Positions 6,238 through 11,617 of a stretch of 11,617 nucleotides of DNA are shown here, in pieces; the stretch's first letter is position 1; each line of letters starts with the position of its first letter. The stretch comes from Methylotenera sp. (GTDB taxonomy: Bacteria; Pseudomonadota; Gammaproteobacteria; Burkholderiales; Methylophilaceae): contig JACDEP010000066.1 of assembly GCA_013816325.1 (NCBI GenBank), positions 1 to 11,617 on the forward strand. Reading direction: 5' to 3'. A program made the position numbers and the translations under genes. Under the pieces are notes generated by a model. That model ran no database searches. It was not told the DNA's origin and worked only from the letters and a program-made list of their open reading frames with translations.

Positions 6238-7570
6238 AATAGATACTATCGCTGCTATCGCCACTGCCGCCGGCAGTGGCGGTATTGGCATCGTACGGAT
6301 TTCAGGCCCGGCTAGTATTTCAATAGCTAACGCCATCCTAGGCGTTTGTCCTACCCCACGTCGCGCCACTTATCTTGACTTTAAACTTGCTGACGGTGAG
6401 CTTATAGACCGCGGCATCGCGATTTATTACCCTAATCCTCATTCATACACTGGCGAAGACGTGCTGGAACTACAAGGTCATGGTGGTACAGCGCTCATGC
6501 AGATCTTACTGCAACGCTGTATTGAATCAGGCGCCCGCCAAGCTGAGCCAGGAGAATTTACTCGTCGTGCATACCTGAATGAAAAACTTGATCTTGCTCA
6601 GGCTGAAGCTGTTGCCGACGTGATTAATGCAGTCACTGCCGAAGCTGCTAAAAGCGCAATCCGTTCTTTATCCGGTGAATTTTCCCAGCGCATCAATACC
6701 CTGCTTTCAAAGTTAATCGATTTACGTATGTTCGTTGAAGCCTGTTTAGATTTTCCTGAAGAAGAAATCGATTTCATTACTCAGGGTCGAGTAACCGAAA
6801 AGCTAGAAGGGATAATTATCGAACTTGATTCGGTTTTCTCTAAAGCGAAGCAAGGTAGTTTATTACGTGAAGGTATTAATGTCGTTTTAGTTGGCCAACC
6901 CAATGTTGGAAAATCTAGCCTGATGAATCAGCTTGCGGGTGAAGAAATTGCAATCGTCACTTCAATTGCTGGCACCACACGCGATACGATTAAAAATGCG
7001 ATACAGATATACGGGGTACCTTTACACATAATTGACACCGCCGGCTTGCGTGAAACTGATGACGAAGTAGAAAAATTCGGGATTGCACGAACTTGGCGAG
7101 CCGCAGAAACCGCCAATATCGCATTATTATTGGTAGATGCAGCACATGGTATTACAGAAACTGAAAAATCGATTTTAGCCCGCTTGCCGCAAGAAATTCG
7201 TAAAATTTGGGTGCATAATAAAATTGATGTATCGAATGAACCGGCTTTTGTCGAAGAGAAAGCTAGTTCAACGCATATTTATATTTCTGCCAAAACTGGT
7301 GTGGGTATAGAGTTGTTAAAAACTCATTTACTACAACTTGCGGGATATCAAGATAATTCCGAAGGTGTTTTTATGGCGCGCACTCGCCATTTGAATGCAT
7401 TGAATATAGTGGCTGCACATTTAGCTAGCGCCAAGCTACAAATTAATTCTGCGGAGTTGGTTGCTGAAGAGCTTCGTCTGGCCCAGGACGGTTTAAGCAG
7501 TATCACAGGAGAGTTCACACCGGATGATTTATTGGGCGAAATATTCTCAAAATTTTGCATAGGAAAATAA
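6224..7570 (+). CDS. mnmE: tRNA uridine-5-carboxymethylaminomethyl modification GTPase MnmE
   Basis: MnmE works with MnmG to place the (carboxymethyl)aminomethyl group on C5 of wobble U34 in tRNAs reading split codon boxes, using a tetrahydrofolate one-carbon unit, FAD and GTP. The N-terminal folate-binding domain begins DTIAAIATAAGSGGIGIVRI. The inserted G domain shows G1 GQPNVGKSS at 224-232, TTRD of switch I, DTAG at 271-274 and NKID at 332-335. The C-terminal CIGK motif (445-448) carries the catalytic Cys445. I chose GTG at 6224, giving 448 residues, because family members start only a few residues before DTI. That start overlaps yidC by 14 bp. An in-frame ATG at 6197 (457 residues, 41-bp overlap) is the alternative. 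Neither has a good Shine-Dalgarno, so coupling to yidC is likely. Confidence 0.96.
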   Translation: MSNDKIDTIAAIATAAGSGGIGIVRISGPASISIANAILGVCPTPRRATYLDFKLADGELIDRGIAIYYPNPHSYTGEDVLELQGHGGTALMQILLQRCIESGARQAEPGEFTRRAYLNEKLDLAQAEAVADVINAVTAEAAKSAIRSLSGEFSQRINTLLSKLIDLRMFVEACLDFPEEEIDFITQGRVTEKLEGIIIELDSVFSKAKQGSLLREGINVVLVGQPNVGKSSLMNQLAGEEIAIVTSIAGTTRDTIKNAIQIYGVPLHIIDTAGLRETDDEVEKFGIARTWRAAETANIALLLVDAAHGITETEKSILARLPQEIRKIWVHNKIDVSNEPAFVEEKASSTHIYISAKTGVGIELLKTHLLQLAGYQDNSEGVFMARTRHLNALNIVAAHLASAKLQINSAELVAEELRLAQDGLSSITGEFTPDDLLGEIFSKFCIGK

Positions 7571-7575
7571 GTTAC

Positions 7576-7608
7576 CAATAAAAAGACGCATATAGCGCCT
7601 TTTTATTG
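7576..7608. terminator. Bidirectional intrinsic terminator between mnmE and yegP
   Basis: CAATAAAAAG-A-CGC at 7576-7589 pairs with GCG-C-CTTTTTATTG at 7595-7608 around a 5-base loop, with a single A/C mismatch. Five A on the left and five T on the right give a T-tract on either strand, so it can end both mnmE (+) and the convergent yegP (-). Confidence 0.85.
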
Positions 7609-7618
7609 AATGTAAATG

Positions 7619-7951
7619 CTAGATTAAATCTACTATTGTTGCATCTGGTGCATTTTTCTTTACAGACTCGATACCGCTATCACGGCCAGCTTCGCTTTCA
7701 TATTGCTCGCTTTGGCCAATCACTTGATGGTTAGCGGCTTTAAGTACAAAGTAAGGTTTGCCAGATTTTGAGGTCATACGGACGTAACGGCTGTCATCAG
7801 CGGCATTTTCCTGAATAGAAGAAATACCGTTTTTCGCACTGGCTTTGCTTTCATACATTTCGGATTGCAAAATAACTTGCCCGTTCTTTGCCAAGAGATT
7901 GAAATGAAATTGACCGTTTTTTGCTGTTTTTAATTCAAATTTACCTGCCAT
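7619..7951 (-). CDS. yegP: YegP family protein (DUF1508, UPF0339), two tandem repeats
   Basis: This is a small soluble protein of the DUF1508/YegP family, whose function is not established. The 110 residues equal the length of E. coli YegP and consist of two tandem repeats of about 40 residues. Repeat 1 (about 11-50) runs from KNGQFHFNL through SEMYESKASAKNGISSI. Repeat 2 (about 62-101) runs from KSGKPYFVL through SEQYESEAGRDSGIESV. Shared features are (N/S)G(Q/K)xxF, a QSExYES turn and GI(S/E)S(I/V). KAANHQVIG in repeat 2 is a strong family match. ATG at 7951 was chosen because MAGKFEL is the family start and GGAGG at 7961-7965 is an excellent Shine-Dalgarno. Upstream in-frame starts would cross the promoter. 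There is no signal peptide or membrane helix. It is monocistronic between two terminators. Confidence 0.93.
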   Translation of the reverse strand: MAGKFELKTAKNGQFHFNLLAKNGQVILQSEMYESKASAKNGISSIQENAADDSRYVRMTSKSGKPYFVLKAANHQVIGQSEQYESEAGRDSGIESVKKNAPDATIVDLI

Positions 7952-7999
7952 GTTAATTCTCCTCCAGTATAGAAACCGCCGTTGATCGGCTCCCCTTAT

Positions 8000-8029
8000 A
8001 CTATAGGCCTGCCTTCTTATGCGCGTCAA
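8000..8029 (-). promoter_or_regulatory. yegP promoter (sigma-70 type)
   Basis: On the minus strand TTGACG (8024-8029) is followed after 18 bp by TATAGT (8000-8005), each matching consensus at five of six positions. Transcription would start near 7993. The transcript then begins with a small hairpin, GCCG-ATCAA-CGGC (7978-7990), before the strong GGAGG site. Promoter and Shine-Dalgarno are among the strongest in the window, suggesting abundant expression. Confidence 0.75.
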
Positions 8030-8057
8030 GAGCAGGCTAAGCAAAGCTATTTAATTT

Positions 8058-8073
8058 TGTTTCACGTGAAACA
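8058..8073. other. parS centromere site (perfect 16-mer)
   Basis: TGTTTCACGTGAAACA is the canonical chromosomal parS palindrome bound by ParB. It lies between the yegP promoter and the cytochrome operon terminator, about 30 bp upstream of the yegP -35 element. ParB spreading from here could affect yegP. Confidence 0.93.
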
Positions 8074-8102
8074 AAAAAATGGCGATGTTGCTTTCAACAT
8101 CG
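8073..8102 (-). terminator. Intrinsic terminator of the cytochrome operon
   Basis: On the minus strand CGATGTTG (8095-8102) and CAACATCG (8083-8090) form a perfect 8-bp stem with an AAAG loop, followed after CCA by seven T (8079-8073). It lies about 20 bp past the cytochrome b stop. A second weak dyad, AGTGC/GCACT at 8105-8120, precedes it. The end of the T-tract touches the parS palindrome. Confidence 0.8.
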
Positions 8103-8123
8103 TCAGTGCTATAACGCACTAGA

Positions 8124-8696
8124 CTAGTTTTGTTTAATATTTTGTTTTAATTTTCGGTCCTCAATTTTACATACACGTTTACAGCCTGTGATCATCGCCC
8201 AAATCAAGTTATCCCTATGTAAGATGCTTTCTACCAAAACACCGGAAACATGAATTGCCACGAGTATTAACCATCCCCAAGTTGAGTAATGATGTATTTT
8301 TTGCAGCAGTTCGGGCTGGTCTATTAACCAGCCTTCGTTGTACACAAGCCATCCAGAACCGACTGCAGTGAGTCCAATTGCCAGCATGGCATAAATCACC
8401 AAGCTACCCGTGGGGTTATGGCCAATATAGTGTCTAGCCTGGCCCTGCAACACACGGTATAGATGCTTTACCGCGTGTATTGGGTTTAATGGGAAACTAT
8501 CAAAGTTAGCGTAACCGGTAGCTAATAGGCCCCAGACAATACGGGCTATTAAGAGCGCACCTGCTACATAGCCCGCACGTACGTGAATCAGCTTTTCCCA
8601 TTCTGATGCATGGGTATAAAAGGCAACAGAAATAGCAACAACCAAAGACCAATGGAAGATCCTAACAAAAGGATCCCATACATATTTTAAAATCAA
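8124..8696 (-). CDS. Cytochrome b (b561 / Ni-Fe hydrogenase b-type family), four-helix membrane protein
   Basis: This is a 190-residue di-haem-type membrane cytochrome b that should pass electrons between the quinone pool and a periplasmic partner. Four hydrophobic helices are visible near 14-29, 41-60, 97-118 and 138-158. Candidate haem ligands are His15 in WDPFVRIFHWS, His38 before helix 2, His135/136 in KIHHYSTWG and His149 in AIHVSGV. The basic tail (172-190) should be cytoplasmic. The start is TTG at 8696. No ATG precedes helix 1, and the frame is closed upstream by the stop of the cytochrome c'' gene, which lies in the same frame only 9 bp before it. There is no Shine-Dalgarno, so translation probably depends on coupling. 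Pairing with an SHP/c''-type cytochrome recalls the Rhodobacter sphaeroides SHP cluster, which also has a di-haem cytochrome c. None is present here. Confidence 0.9.
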   Translation of the reverse strand: MILKYVWDPFVRIFHWSLVVAISVAFYTHASEWEKLIHVRAGYVAGALLIARIVWGLLATGYANFDSFPLNPIHAVKHLYRVLQGQARHYIGHNPTGSLVIYAMLAIGLTAVGSGWLVYNEGWLIDQPELLQKIHHYSTWGWLILVAIHVSGVLVESILHRDNLIWAMITGCKRVCKIEDRKLKQNIKQN

Positions 8697-8705
8697 TTTA
8701 TGTAA

Positions 8706-9149
8706 TTATTGTTTGGTTGAAGGTGTTTTTTCTGTCAGCAAATAAGCAATGTAATTAGCTTTTTCTGCTGCCGTACAATCGCTACCGATAATGTCGTTAC
8801 AATGTTTTGTAAATTGCTCTTCCACCTTATCTACATCGCTAAAGCGTTTGTAATTAACAGTCGGTGATAATGGTTTGATTGGTTTGCCAGTGATGATATG
8901 TTTACCTTCATCTGCAGGGTTGACAGTGTGGCATGATGCGCAAGCAGCTTCCTTACCATTAGCTAACTTAATTTTACGATTAAAAAAGAATTTACCATCT
9001 ACCGCAGAAGGGCTTGAGTATTCCGGATTTGCTGTTTTTGCAAAAGCTGCATATTTTTTTTCTAATTTAACAGCGTTAGTTACATCTGCATGTGCAGAGA
9101 TGGCTGCAAAACCTAATAAAGTTGCGATTAGGATGTTCGTTTTTTTCAT
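8706..9149 (-). CDS. Cytochrome c'' (SHP/DUF1924 family), periplasmic monohaem cytochrome
   Basis: This is a 147-residue secreted c-type cytochrome. A signal peptide with a KK start and hydrophobic core ends at AHA (19-21), giving a mature protein of 126 residues beginning DVTNA. The haem site is CASCH at 70-74 (mature Cys49, Cys52, His53). In KHCND, His116 is mature His95 and Cys117 is mature Cys96; Cys125 is mature Cys104. From memory these positions equal those of Methylophilus methylotrophus cytochrome c'', where His95 is an axial ligand that detaches on reduction and Cys96-Cys104 form a disulfide. The family is homologous to the oxygen-binding sphaeroides haem protein. Its physiological role is unsettled. 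ATG at 9149 has GGAG at 9156-9159. It is the first gene of a two-gene operon with the cytochrome b. Confidence 0.94.
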   Translation of the reverse strand: MKKTNILIATLLGFAAISAHADVTNAVKLEKKYAAFAKTANPEYSSPSAVDGKFFFNRKIKLANGKEAACASCHTVNPADEGKHIITGKPIKPLSPTVNYKRFSDVDKVEEQFTKHCNDIIGSDCTAAEKANYIAYLLTEKTPSTKQ

Positions 9150-9167
9150 TTATTGCTCCATTTTATT

Positions 9168-9196
9168 AATATATAGATTTACAAGGCATTAGCCAA
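9168..9196 (-). promoter_or_regulatory. Possible promoter of the cytochrome c''/b operon
   Basis: On the minus strand TTGGCT (9191-9196), a 17-bp spacer and TATATT (9168-9173) match the sigma-70 elements at four and five of six positions. Transcription would start near 9161, leaving a very short leader that just includes the GGAG at 9156-9159. The local AT-richness makes alternatives possible. Confidence 0.4.
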
Positions 9197-9391
9197 TTAT
9201 TGTAAATTGAAACTTAATTAAAGCTAAGCTGTGCTGACTTCATAATTTTAAAACTACAGTAATGTGTTTGAATAGTCTTGGCTTAAACTTTCATGAACAA
9301 ATTATATAACTTTAACGTTTAATGTAACGAATTGTATGCCAACTTTGTTAAATAATTGTGTCTAATGTGTTGGCGATTGTAAGAGGGAGGG

Positions 9392-9407
9392 TGTTTCACG
9401 TGAAACA
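9392..9407. other. parS centromere site (perfect 16-mer)
   Basis: TGTTTCACGTGAAACA is identical to the site at 8058-8073 and lies 1.33 kb from it. It is about 64 bp upstream of the likely mnmG -35. ParB bound here would sit between the divergent cytochrome and mnmG promoters. Confidence 0.93.
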
Positions 9408-9470
9408 ATTTATTGACATCGAATCATAAAGATTTGCTTTTCATTATTACTGTCATCAGCATGCTTTTAC

Positions 9471-9499
9471 ATGACTTAACATACGCTTTGCAGTAGAAT
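9471..9499 (+). promoter_or_regulatory. Probable mnmG promoter
   Basis: ATGACT at 9471-9476 (four of six) and TAGAAT at 9494-9499 (five of six) are separated by 17 bp, placing the transcript start near 9506 and giving a leader of about 24 bases. A perfect TTGACA at 9413-9418 further upstream lacks a matching -10 at any normal spacing. Confidence 0.45.
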
Positions 9500-9529
9500 T
9501 TAATTCTTTGAAAATCAAGTACCTAATTA

Positions 9530-11428
9530 ATGAACTTTCCAGATATTTTTGATGTAATTGTAATTGGTGGAGGTCATGCAGGCACCGAGGCTGCATTGGC
9601 TGCTGCCCGTATGGGCCAAAAAACCTTATTACTTACGCATAATATCGAAACCTTAGGCCAAATGTCTTGTAACCCAAGCATCGGTGGTATAGGGAAGGGT
9701 CATTTGGTTAAGGAAATCGATGCGCTGGGTGGTGCCATGGCTGCAGCCACTGATGAAGGCGGCATTCAGTTCCGTATCTTGAATTCATCCAAAGGGCCGG
9801 CAGTACGTGCTACGCGTGCGCAGGCCGACCGTGTGCTTTATAAGGCAGCGATTCGCCATACGCTTGAAAATCAACCTAACCTTTGGTTATTTCAGCAAGC
9901 GGTAGATGATATTATTCTGGAGGGGGAGCGTGCCGCAGGTGTAGTTACGCAGATTGGATTACGTTTCAATTCTAAATCGGTAGTACTCACAGCTGGCACT
10001 TTCTTGGGTGGTTTGGTACACGTTGGGTTGCAGAACTATAGTGCTGGCCGTGCGGGTGACCCGCCAGCGATTTCATTGGCAGCTCGCCTGCGTGAAATTG
10101 GCTTGCCTGCGGGCCGCCTGAAGACAGGTACTCCACCTCGAATTGATGGTCGTACCATTAACTATTCCGTCATGACAGAGCAACCTGGCGATACGCCTGT
10201 GCCGGTCTTCTCTTTTTTAGGCAATGCTGCACAGCATCCAGCACAATTGCCCTGCTGGATTACCCATACCAATGAACGTACCCATGACATCATTCGCGGC
10301 GGACTAGATCGTTCACCTATGTATACCGGCGTGATTGAAGGCGTGGGTCCGCGTTATTGCCCGAGTGTGGAAGACAAAATTCACCGTTTTGCGGATAAAG
10401 AATCGCATCAAATATTCCTTGAGCCAGAAGGCTTAACTACTAATGAGATATACCCGAATGGCATTTCTACTAGCCTGCCATTTGATATCCAGCTGGCTTT
10501 GGTTCGCTCCGTAAAAGGTTTGGAAAACGCGCATATCCTTCGTCCAGGCTATGCGATTGAATATGATTACTATGATCCACGCGGACTCAAAAGCTCACTT
10601 GAAACCAAGGCTGTGCAAGGTTTGTTTTTTGCCGGTCAAATCAACGGGACTACGGGTTACGAAGAAGCGGCGGCACAAGGCCTATTAGCTGGTGCTAATG
10701 CGGCTTTATATGTACAAGGTAAAGAGTCTTGGTGCCCAGCCCGCGATGAAGCTTACTTAGGTGTATTGGTGGATGATCTGATTACCCGTGGCGTGAGCGA
10801 ACCGTACCGCATGTTCACTTCGCGTGCAGAATATAGACTTCAATTGCGTGAAGATAATGCTGATATGCGCCTGACGGAAATCGGCCGTAAACTGGGTCTA
10901 GTGGACGATGTGCGCTGGGAGGCTTTTAGCCGTAAGCAAGAAGCGGTTATTCGTGAACAAGAGCGTTTAAAAAAGACCTATGTACAGCCAGCGAATTTAG
11001 ACACAGACAAAATGATAGCAATGTTTGGCAAGTCGTTAGAGCATGAATATAGTTTATTCGAATTATTGCGTCGCCCTGAAATAAGCTATGACGCCCTTCT
11101 AACATTAGGTGCAGAAGGATTGGGTGAGCTTGAGCCTTCTGTCCGTGAGCAAGTCGAAATCGCTGCTAAATACCAAGGTTACATTGACCGCCAGACAGAC
11201 GAAGTAGCGCGTAACCGGGGTCAGGAAAATACCAAATTGCCAAGTGATTTAGATTATCGCGAGATTCATGGCCTTCCCATAGAGGCCCAGCAAAAACTCA
11301 ATGCTCAAAAGCCAGAAACCATCGGTCAGGCAAGCCGCATTTCCGGCATTACTCCGGCAGCAATTTCTTTGCTACTGGTTTATTTAAAACGTAAATCCTG
11401 CACTAAACAAATAGAAAAAGTTGCATGA
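9530..11428 (+). CDS. mnmG: tRNA uridine-5-carboxymethylaminomethyl modification enzyme MnmG (GidA)
   Basis: MnmG is the FAD- and NADH-dependent partner of MnmE in the complex that modifies wobble U34 of tRNAs. The 632 residues are close to E. coli (629). The N-terminal Rossmann motif GGGHAGTEAA begins at residue 13 for FAD binding. CNPSIGGIGKGHLVKE (47-62) and ATRAQADRVLYK (94-105) are family signatures. GPRYCPSVEDK places the conserved cysteine at residue 277, the same number as in E. coli. FAGQINGTTGYEEAA (367-381) is the second signature, and the helical C-terminal MnmE-binding region ends GQASRISGITPAAISLLL. The ATG at 9530 gives the usual start MNFPDIFDVIVIGGG with little Shine-Dalgarno support. 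rsmG starts inside its last codons. mnmE lies 2 kb upstream, separated by the minus-strand block. Confidence 0.98.
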   Translation: MNFPDIFDVIVIGGGHAGTEAALAAARMGQKTLLLTHNIETLGQMSCNPSIGGIGKGHLVKEIDALGGAMAAATDEGGIQFRILNSSKGPAVRATRAQADRVLYKAAIRHTLENQPNLWLFQQAVDDIILEGERAAGVVTQIGLRFNSKSVVLTAGTFLGGLVHVGLQNYSAGRAGDPPAISLAARLREIGLPAGRLKTGTPPRIDGRTINYSVMTEQPGDTPVPVFSFLGNAAQHPAQLPCWITHTNERTHDIIRGGLDRSPMYTGVIEGVGPRYCPSVEDKIHRFADKESHQIFLEPEGLTTNEIYPNGISTSLPFDIQLALVRSVKGLENAHILRPGYAIEYDYYDPRGLKSSLETKAVQGLFFAGQINGTTGYEEAAAQGLLAGANAALYVQGKESWCPARDEAYLGVLVDDLITRGVSEPYRMFTSRAEYRLQLREDNADMRLTEIGRKLGLVDDVRWEAFSRKQEAVIREQERLKKTYVQPANLDTDKMIAMFGKSLEHEYSLFELLRRPEISYDALLTLGAEGLGELEPSVREQVEIAAKYQGYIDRQTDEVARNRGQENTKLPSDLDYREIHGLPIEAQQKLNAQKPETIGQASRISGITPAAISLLLVYLKRKSCTKQIEKVA

Positions 11429-11617
11429 TTGATGCTTCGCTACTAGCTTCGCTGGAAGCGGGCTTGGCTGACATGGGCCTGCAGGTTTCTACCGATAAGC
11501 AGAAGAAGCTCATTGCTTATTTACTATTGATCCATAAATGGAACAAGGTGCATAACCTTACTGCGGTGCGTGACCCGCTAGAAATGGTGACTTTGCATCT
11601 GCTGGATTCGCTAAGTG
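11425..11617 (+). CDS. rsmG: 16S rRNA m7G527 methyltransferase RsmG (GidB), N-terminal 64 residues
   Basis: RsmG methylates N7 of G527 in 16S rRNA using S-adenosylmethionine. Loss of this modification is known to give low-level streptomycin resistance. The ATG at 11425 shares four bases (ATGA) with the mnmG stop, a standard coupling arrangement. The visible part matches the family start: KQKKLIAYLLLIHKWNKVHN around 26-44, then NLTAVRDP (44-51), and TLHLLDSL at 56-63, where the conserved His58, Asp61 and Ser62 precede the methyltransferase fold. The SAM-binding GxGxG motif lies beyond the window edge. In betaproteobacteria parA and parB usually follow, which would suit the parS sites here, but that is not visible. 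Confidence 0.96.
   Translation, partial: MIDASLLASLEAGLADMGLQVSTDKQKKLIAYLLLIHKWNKVHNLTAVRDPLEMVTLHLLDSLS

Larger units (their letters stand above)
9150..9529. other. 380-bp divergent intergenic region (cytochrome c'' / mnmG)
   Basis: This AT-rich spacer has no credible gene. It contains a probable promoter for the cytochrome operon near its left end, a perfect parS at 9392-9407 and a probable mnmG promoter near its right end. E. coli has oriC beside mnmG, so I looked for DnaA boxes here. The best is TTAGACACA (minus, 9357-9365), which misses the TTATnCACA consensus at position 4. I do not call an origin. Confidence 0.7.

Noticed and set aside
7952..8044. Upstream in-frame extension of yegP giving a 141-residue protein
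   Set aside because: It would include the promoter. The family start MAGKFEL and GGAGG Shine-Dalgarno fix the start at 7951.
8875..9192. 105-codon plus-strand open frame across the cytochrome c'' gene
   Set aside because: It is antisense to a protein whose signal peptide, haem motif and ligand positions are all intact.
9357..9365. DnaA box in the mnmG upstream region, as at E. coli oriC
   Set aside because: A single 9-mer with a mismatch at a conserved position and no companions does not support an origin here.
9260..9371. Direct repeat TAATGTGTT at 9260-9268 and 9363-9371
   Set aside because: A 9-mer repeated twice in AT-rich DNA can be chance, and there is no third copy or association with a known site.
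1..11617. CRISPR arrays, insertion sequences, tRNA/rRNA genes, toxin-antitoxin or defence genes
   Set aside because: No spaced repeats, transposase motifs, clover-leaf sequences or such protein families were seen. All larger frames are accounted for by core genes.

Overview
The window is the replication-origin neighbourhood of a bacterial chromosome, most likely a betaproteobacterium of the family Methylophilaceae (Methylotenera/Methylophilus-like). Three things point there: the moderately AT-rich composition; the dnaA-dnaN-gyrB order without recF; and a cytochrome matching the unusual cytochrome c'' known from Methylophilus methylotrophus. In that cytochrome the haem cysteines, the detachable histidine and the disulfide cysteines all fall at the known mature positions. 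The genus assignment is inference.

Left arm, minus strand: gyrB (5' part only, running off the left edge), dnaN and dnaA, transcribed in the order dnaA-dnaN-gyrB. A parS-like palindrome sits in the 68-bp dnaN-gyrB gap. The dnaA-dnaN spacer (269 bp) has two boxes fitting TTATnCACA, two one-mismatch boxes, a 9-bp inverted repeat and a very AT-rich trinucleotide tract. The dnaA-rpmH spacer (270 bp) has one perfect TTATCCACA box, a long AT-rich stretch and the rpmH promoter. Both spacers are candidates for all or part of oriC.

Middle, plus strand: the classical rpmH-rnpA-yidD-yidC-mnmE cluster, covering ribosomal protein bL34, the RNase P protein, the membrane insertion factor YidD, the insertase YidC and the tRNA-modifying GTPase. 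It ends at a symmetrical terminator at 7576-7608 that probably serves both strands.

Right of this is a minus-strand block: yegP (DUF1508), a four-helix cytochrome b and a cytochrome c''. The two cytochrome genes form a probable two-gene operon. These three genes run towards the origin, against the expected fork direction. A perfect parS lies between yegP and the cytochrome b gene, next to the cytochrome operon terminator. A second perfect parS lies in the 380-bp spacer between the cytochrome c'' gene and mnmG.

Right end, plus strand: mnmG (complete), overlapped by 4 bp by rsmG (cut by the window edge). MnmE and MnmG are partners in wobble-uridine modification of tRNA. In related genomes parA-parB usually follow rsmG, which would fit the three parS sites here.

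Most of the window is conserved core genome. The parts most worth a second look are the origin architecture, the parS sites and the cytochrome c''/cytochrome b pair. I saw no novel defence, mobile or CRISPR-type system, and no tRNA or rRNA gene.
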